Under the pieces are notes generated by a model. It was not told the origin of the DNA, made no database searches, and saw only the letters and a program-made list of their open reading frames with translations. The position numbers were made by a program, and so were the translations under genes. This document shows positions 58,717 to 64,000 of a stretch of 64,000 nt of DNA, piece after piece (position 1 is the stretch's first letter; every line of letters starts with the position of its first letter). Origin of the DNA: Plazaster borealis (Eukaryota; Echinodermata; Asteroidea; Forcipulatida; Labidiasteridae); NCBI GenBank assembly GCA_021014325.1, contig CM037472.1, forward strand, positions 1,612,001-1,676,000. The letters are read 5' to 3'.

Positions 58717-58974
58717 AGTCTTAAATTTTTTCGAATTTACACTTGTAATTAGTATGGCCAGAAAATCATCAGGTTTAGACCCTTTTTTTAACACAGACAT
58801 AAAAAAACCTTACCATAGTGCAAAATACTGATGCTACAATAGACAGATTTGCATGACTAAAAAATACGCTTTGATGAGCAGAAAAAAGATGAAATTAAAA
58901 ACAATGGTTTCTCTTAAGGCATGAAATTTATGCTGCAGATCGTGAAAGTGGTGACGATATTATCCACAATAATA

Positions 58975-59212
58975 TAGTAATAATAATAATAATAATACAG
59001 AGTTCTTGTATAGCACTTTATCACACCCCATGGGCGTCTCAAAGAGCTCACTGTTTATATGCAGCCAATCAAACCAGGAACGTTGGGGCGAACCCCTTCT
59101 CTTTAAGGACACAAGTGTCACAACCGGGACTCAAACCCACTCTCTGCTGATCAGAATTAACACCAGAACTTGATTAAGTGTTTTTATCCACTCGGTCACG
59201 ACACGCCACCAA
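58975..59212 (-). mobile_element. S1 SINE, short copy
   Basis: AATAATAAT tail at 58977-58996, then GTCACAACCGGGACTCAAAC and the head ending GTCACGACACGCC. It lies just upstream of the ZNRD2 last exon. Confidence 0.65.
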
Positions 59213-59258
59213 TATCACAATGTATTAATAGTTTATTGATATCCAATTCTACATTTAG

Positions 59259-59713
59259 CTGTGAGTGCCAGCGCTGCTAAATCACAAGTCAAAGAACATG
59301 AACTGTGTGCATCCTCCACAGCCAATCAGGGTCAAGAATCTAAGCCACCGGCCAATGGCAATAGTCAAGAGCCACATGTGACTCCACCTGGTAAACGCCT
59401 CAGACACACCTCCCCATCCTCAAGATCGTCAACGCATCCCCACACGAGAGGCTTGAGATCAATACCGACTACAAACCAGCATCATCGTTACGAAAACCAC
59501 TCTCCAGGGAAGATTCTAGATCTTCCTTTGAGTTCTCCGGACATTGTTCCCGAGTCCATGGAAGTCGTCATGGCTAAACTATTCTGGGCTAGTCAACAGC
59601 TTAAAGGCACCACGTCAGTAGAAGCGAGCACCCAGCTGTGTTTATTAATTAAAGCATGTGCTGATTCTATGACGTCATTAAGGTACTTAGTACCAGGTGA
59701 ACTGACTGATTAG
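59259..59713 (+). CDS. ZNRD2: ZNRD2 homologue, last coding exon (residues 81-231)
   Basis: The acceptor ACATTTAG|CTGTGAG keeps the frame from exon 2 (DDP-A-VSASAAKSQ, compare human NPALNAQAALSQ). A long Ser/Pro/His/Asn-rich linker follows (about 82-178), probably disordered. The conserved C-terminal helix (about 180-224) contains MAKLFWASQQLKGTTSVEAS and TQLCLLIKACADSMTSL, matching the human C-terminus. The stop is at 59711-59713. The full frame is 696 nt, 231 residues, against 199 in human; the extra length is in the linker. No canonical AATAAA is visible in the next 700 bp; an ATTAAA at 60493-60498 is a weak candidate. Confidence 0.93.
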
Positions 59714-60249
59714 TGATTGCATAATTGGCCTGTAACATCAAGTCTAGGTCATGCTAATTAATTGCTACGTCCTTTTGGTTGCAACAGCATTCTGGTAATT
59801 ACTTGTTCAATTTAAATCAGTTGAAATCAGACTTTGTAGAATGACTTTTGACGCCTGTGCGAGACAGGGGGCAAGTCAATAGACCTTAGTACTGATGACA
59901 TCGCACCACTTTGCAGCAGAATGGGAAACCTTTGTGTCTCTGCTCAACTGTCGGAAATGCAGCATCCAGTTACAGCTCTTAAGCAACAGACCCCTTGCAT
60001 AACGCACAACGCTGCTAGTACCCTGAGGCCATGCACATGTTTTTTACGCACCAAGAACAGCATGAGTTGCCACCTTTTGCCTCAGTGAGGGCGCTGTTTG
60101 AGAGTGTGACGTCATATGCAAGGGGTCTATGCTGTAAACAAACTGTGACGTCATCGAAACAGGGGTCTATTCTGTCAGTTAAAAGCACATGGTTATGTTG
60201 TTTTGTTCAGTACTTTTTATATGCGTACATGAACATGTATGTTGCTGGA

Positions 60250-60380
60250 GGGTTACACACCTATGTTCCGACACACCTATGTTCCGACACTGCAAGTGTA
60301 TTTTCCTAACCCTAACCCTAACCCTGGCGTGTAAATCACGAGGGTTTTTTCGGAACATAGGGGTGTCGGAATATAGAGCA
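60250..60380. repeat. Inverted repeat with CCCTAA core
   Basis: CACCTATGTTCCGACAC (repeated at the left) pairs with TCGGAACATAGGGGTGTCGG at the right. Between them lie three CCCTAA telomere-like hexamers (60305-60325). Confidence 0.6.
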
Positions 60381-60699
60381 GTCACCTGCTGGAGTAACTG
60401 AATCCACAAGGAAATGGACGATTAGTAAATATTTTGTTGCACTTTGGGGAGATGATTCTTTACATGTTCCACTGTAATGGTGGCCTAGGGCTATTAAAAA
60501 CGACAAATTATTTGACATTTTAACATTATGCTTATCTGCATAACATGACTGGAATTTGTCATCCTACATAATATGTATGTAACTGCCGACCTTTATGGAT
60601 AAGGTAGCATTGAAATGCTGGTGGGAAAATACTGGCTTTGTAGCATGAGGCCCAGTTGTATAAAGCTGTTTATAAGAAGAATGTATTGATTTACACACA

Positions 60700-61800
60700 C
60701 AAGGCTCACCTTTACACTAGCCCGGTAAACATTGTCTAGTAAAAACTGCTAAGGGCTAGTTAACACCGTTTCTCAACTTGCCCTGTAGGCTACTAAAAAG
60801 TGTGCAACCTACTTGTTAAAGGGACACGTTGCCTTGGATCGGACGAGTTAGTCTAAAAAAAAGCATTTGAAACCGTTTGTTATAAAATGCATATGGTTAG
60901 AAAGATGTTTTAAAAGTAGAATACAATGATCCACACAAATATGCCTCGAAATTGCGTGGTTTTCCTTTTACTTTGCGAACAAACACGGTCGGCCATTTTG
61001 TGGAGTCAAAATATTGACTCCTTGACTCCACAAAATGGCCGACCGTGTTTGTTCACGATGTAAAAGGAAAACCACGCAATTTCGAGGCATATTTGTGTGA
61101 ATCATTGTATTCTACTTTTAAAACATCTTTCTAACCATATGCATTTTATAACAAATGGTTACAAATGCTTTTTATAGACCAACTCGCCCGATCCAAGGCA
61201 ATGTGTCCCATTAATAACAATTTGTTTGTAAAGTCAGGTCACACGAGGCAATTTACAGGCAATCAGCTCCAGGCAATCTCCAAGAAGAAAATGTTAACAC
61301 ATTTCAGTTTTTCTCATTTTCTTGGGGGTTGTGAGTTACACCTAGAAGATTGTCTCTTGAGGTGAGGTGTTCCTTTTAAATGCAGTGCAGTTGGTTGCCG
61401 CCAAGTTGCCTGAAAATATTGCCCTGTGTGACTTGGCCGTTAAGTTATTTTTTAATGTATGAATGTAATTTCATTTGACCAATAAACCGGTTGCGATTGC
61501 TACCATTATTATACATGAGAAAGATGCATGTTTAACTCTTTCACACGCCGACCGGTCATTAGAGACCGGTTTAAATCCCTTCAGAAAAATAGTTGTAAAA
61601 CGAAAAATAAATATCGCACGTCCACACAGTTTTCAGAATGGGAAAGAGGACTCTTGAGGGTGTCCATATGATCAATTTATCACTAAAATAAATGGTGCAT
61701 GAAAGGGTTAATGTTTGATACAATACATGTTTAAAATATGGGCCACTAAAACTTCCTGGGGGCAAGTAAAATGCACAGTCAACTACCCGGGTGGAATACT
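60700..61800. repeat. Dispersed repeat E10, copy 2, interrupted by a snap-back element
   Basis: ACTAGCCCGGTAAACATTGT ... AACTTGCCCTGTAGGCTACT, then the 60816-61214 insertion and other sequence, then CTAAAACTTCCTGGGGGCAA. Confidence 0.6.
60816..61214. mobile_element. Snap-back (long hairpin) TTAA element, copy 1
   Basis: TTAAAGGGACACGTTGCCTT at the left is answered by its complement at the right (ATGTGTCCCATTAA). The two halves are near-perfect complements for about 185 bp each, meeting at AATATTGACTCCTTGACTCC. Confidence 0.9.
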
Positions 61801-61964
61801 TTTAAAAAAAAAGCTTAAGGCCAGAAATATTGTGACTTTGACCATTACTAGAATGCAGAATACGCTGTTGTGATAATCAACTAAAAATACTTCTGCTGTA
61901 CGATCACCAATGTTCAAAATCTCTATAGCCCCTTTTACACTATGGTTGACTTATGTTTGACGGG

Positions 61965-62355
61965 TTAAAGGGACACGTTGCCTTGGATCGGACGAGTCGG
62001 TCATTAAAAAAGCGTTTGTAACCGTTTGTTATAAAATGCATATGGTTAGAAAGACATTATAAAAGTAGAATACAATGATCCACACAAATATGCCTTGAAA
62101 TTGCGTGGTTTTCCTTTTACTTTGTGAACTAACACGGTCGGCCATTTTGTGAATTCAAAATGTTGACTCCACAAAATGGCCGACCGTGTTTGTTCACGAT
62201 GTAAAAGGAAAACCATGCAATTTCGAGACATATTTGTGTGGATCATTGTATTCCACTTTTAAAACATCTTTCTAACCATATGCATTTTATAACAAACGGT
62301 TACAAATGCTTTTGATAGACCAACTCGCCCGATTCAAGGCAACGTGTCCCTTTAA
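61965..62355. mobile_element. Snap-back (long hairpin) TTAA element, copy 2
   Basis: Same element, TTAA at 61965-61968 and 62352-62355, with a shorter loop. Confidence 0.9.
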
Positions 62356-63587
62356 CCCTGGCAAACCCTCTGGAAACAGCTACCCCAGCTTTGGAGGAAG
62401 CTTAAAGCAAAATAACCAAAGGGGTTAATATCACACAGATTGTTTAAAGACCTAGGGTCAGAGAATTATTTTTTGTTGATTTATCATGAGGCAAAATTAT
62501 AAAGAAAGATACAATAAAAGTCACATGTGAAAGCTTCAGCTGAATACAGTGTGTACTTGCTGAGAAAACAGTAAAAAGCTGTCCCTGTATTTTCACAAGA
62601 ACATAAAATTCATCCATGTTAAGCAAGGTGTCAGCAGGCACCAACCGCATCTCTGGCCGCAGCAACCCTCAGAAATCTGAGAAAGGATTCATGCATGAAT
62701 TTTCCTCAGATTCAAATGTTTTTGGGTGAAAATAATACCTTAATACCTTGAAGGGAATCCTTTTCTAAAAAGGTTTACACTATCACTGACTATCAACAGC
62801 TGCAGTGCTTCCTACCAAGAAAGTTTTTATGGTCATTAGTTTTTGGAGTGTTTACCAATCTATGAAATGAACGTAGGTTGACTTATTCACACTTGAGTTG
62901 CTAACCCTGGCAACCTCCCCAGGGGAACTGCTATTTCCCTGGAAGTACCTACCCCTGCTTGGGAGGAGAGATCAAGCGAGATAATCCCTGGGGTGTTCAT
63001 TTTTTCCCCCAGGAATATTGCATCAAGTGTGAAACAAACATTGGGTGGCGGTGGGGGTAATTTTCTTGGTTTGATTTCCTTGCAGTTAATTCTACAGTGT
63101 GAAAAGATTATTAACATCAGATTTACATTGGCATCCACGCACTCTCCTTACAATTTGTACTTAATTCTTGTCCATGGAATTAAAAGGCCAAGTGCGACAA
63201 TTTACATTTAAATTGCATGGATTATGTGGCTGATGATACTAATAGTAATTTCTTGAATTCTGAATATAATTTGATTTAGTACAAGTACAGCATACTTTCT
63301 CACACAGCACACATTGTAGCAACAGTTACAATAATTATAGAAATATCACGTGTGTAGTATATTTAGTTGATTGCCTGCTGTAAGACTGTGGTTAGAAACA
63401 AAGACCTAGATGTTTGGTCAGTTTCTGTTTGTCATAAACCAGAGTACTGCTACATCGACAGGCTTGCACTTAGCGTTTTTTATTCACTAGCCAGAGAAAC
63501 TTGTAGCTTCATTAGTCAGTGGGCTTTATCACTGGTCCATATCTTCCATGGTTTCTATTAAACATTTTAATGGATTTGAAGACAGGG
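62356..63587. other. Gene-free stretch
   Basis: 62700-62850 has faint E4-like sequence (CAACAGCTGCAGTGCTTCCT). No gene or clear element elsewhere. Confidence 0.45.
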
Positions 63588-63905
63588 GTGGCATGAGTGG
63601 CTAGTGCGTAAAGCGTTCGCCTTTCATTACTGTGGCCCTTGTTCGATTCCTGGCTAGGGCAAATTATGAGGAGAGTTGTGCGTTGGTTCTCTCATACCAT
63701 GTTTGTTTTTTTCTCTGGGCCCTCTGGTTCTCCTCCCTCCCGAAAAATCAAACATTTCTGATCTCTGGCCATGCTCCGTGGTCATATTATATGAGTCAAT
63801 GTGGCTGGCTGCCAAAGGTGCCCTTGCATGCATGCAGCTTGAACACGTAGCCGCGCTTCGTAATTCAGCTTCTCAGCTGCGAGTAAGGATGATAAGCCTC
63901 ACAAA
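63588..63905 (+). mobile_element. tRNA-derived SINE, family S2 (second copy)
   Basis: Head GGTGGCATGAGTGGCTAGTGC with TGTTCGATTCCTGG as B box; it shares the body and the ATTCAGCTTCTCAGCTGCGA end with 20474-20800. Frames across it (63632-63912) are not genes. Confidence 0.75.
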
Positions 63906-64000
63906 TTATTAATGATTATAATTTGGAGGTGTAATAATTATTGATGTAAAGCAGAATAGTTTGTTTATGGGTAGCATAGGGGCGAGTGTCACCGCTTACA

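Larger units (their letters stand above)
56664..59258 (+). other. ZNRD2 intron 2 (2,595 bp, phase 1)
   Basis: GT-AG intron. It contains a back-to-back pair of TTAA MITEs (57060-57824), a decayed relative (58355-58716) and a reverse-strand SINE (58975-59212). A degraded tRNA-like SINE head lies near 56855-56925. Confidence 0.85.

Overview
The window is animal nuclear DNA: AT-rich, mostly non-coding, with GT-AG introns, tRNA-derived SINEs, decayed LINE 3' ends and a dense layer of short inverted-repeat DNA transposons (MITEs). The repeat families and the divergence of the two genes suggest an echinoderm, most likely a sea star. That assignment is inference from repeat style and protein similarity, not from a database search. 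There are no operons or other prokaryotic features.

Two genes can be assembled, both on the + strand. (1) A two-pore-domain potassium channel (K2P, closest in feel to the KCNK5/16/17 TALK and TREK group) has two coding exons, 17320-17728 and 33207-34102. They are separated by a 15.5-kb phase-1 intron that splits the glycine codon of the first selectivity filter. The joined frame is 434 residues with four membrane segments and two pore loops. (2) A ZNRD2 (SSSCA1/p27) homologue has three coding exons, 53353-53508, 56579-56663 and 59259-59713. The joined frame is 231 residues with a CxxC...CxxC zinc ribbon and the conserved C-terminal helix.

Layout: 1-5.5 kb holds a partly duplicated inverted-repeat element, TTAA-flanked MITEs and a LINE tail. 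5.5-9.4 kb is mostly unique, with a 160-bp tandem repeat and a SINE that has a perfect 13-bp target duplication. 10-15.3 kb is a nest of mobile elements: a LINE with two MITEs in it, a SINE, a 1.34-kb hAT-like element with an 8-bp target duplication, and a MITE hit twice at the same 9-bp target. 17.3-34.1 kb is the channel gene; its intron carries two minisatellites, a SINE, a LINE fossil, many MITEs and a 20-bp-period array of eight estrogen-response-element-like palindromes. 34-50 kb is gene-free and repeat-rich. 50.5-53.15 kb is a complete foldback transposon ending about 200 bp upstream of the ZNRD2 start codon. 53.3-59.7 kb is ZNRD2. 60-64 kb holds two long snap-back hairpin elements and another SINE.

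The two genes show no sign of working together. The most unusual signals are in transposon behaviour: elements repeatedly inserted into each other's target-site duplications, and TTAA-class elements flanked by long direct duplications (about 90-530 bp) whose limits coincide with TTAA. All coordinates were read by eye; repeat boundaries not tied to a target duplication are approximate.
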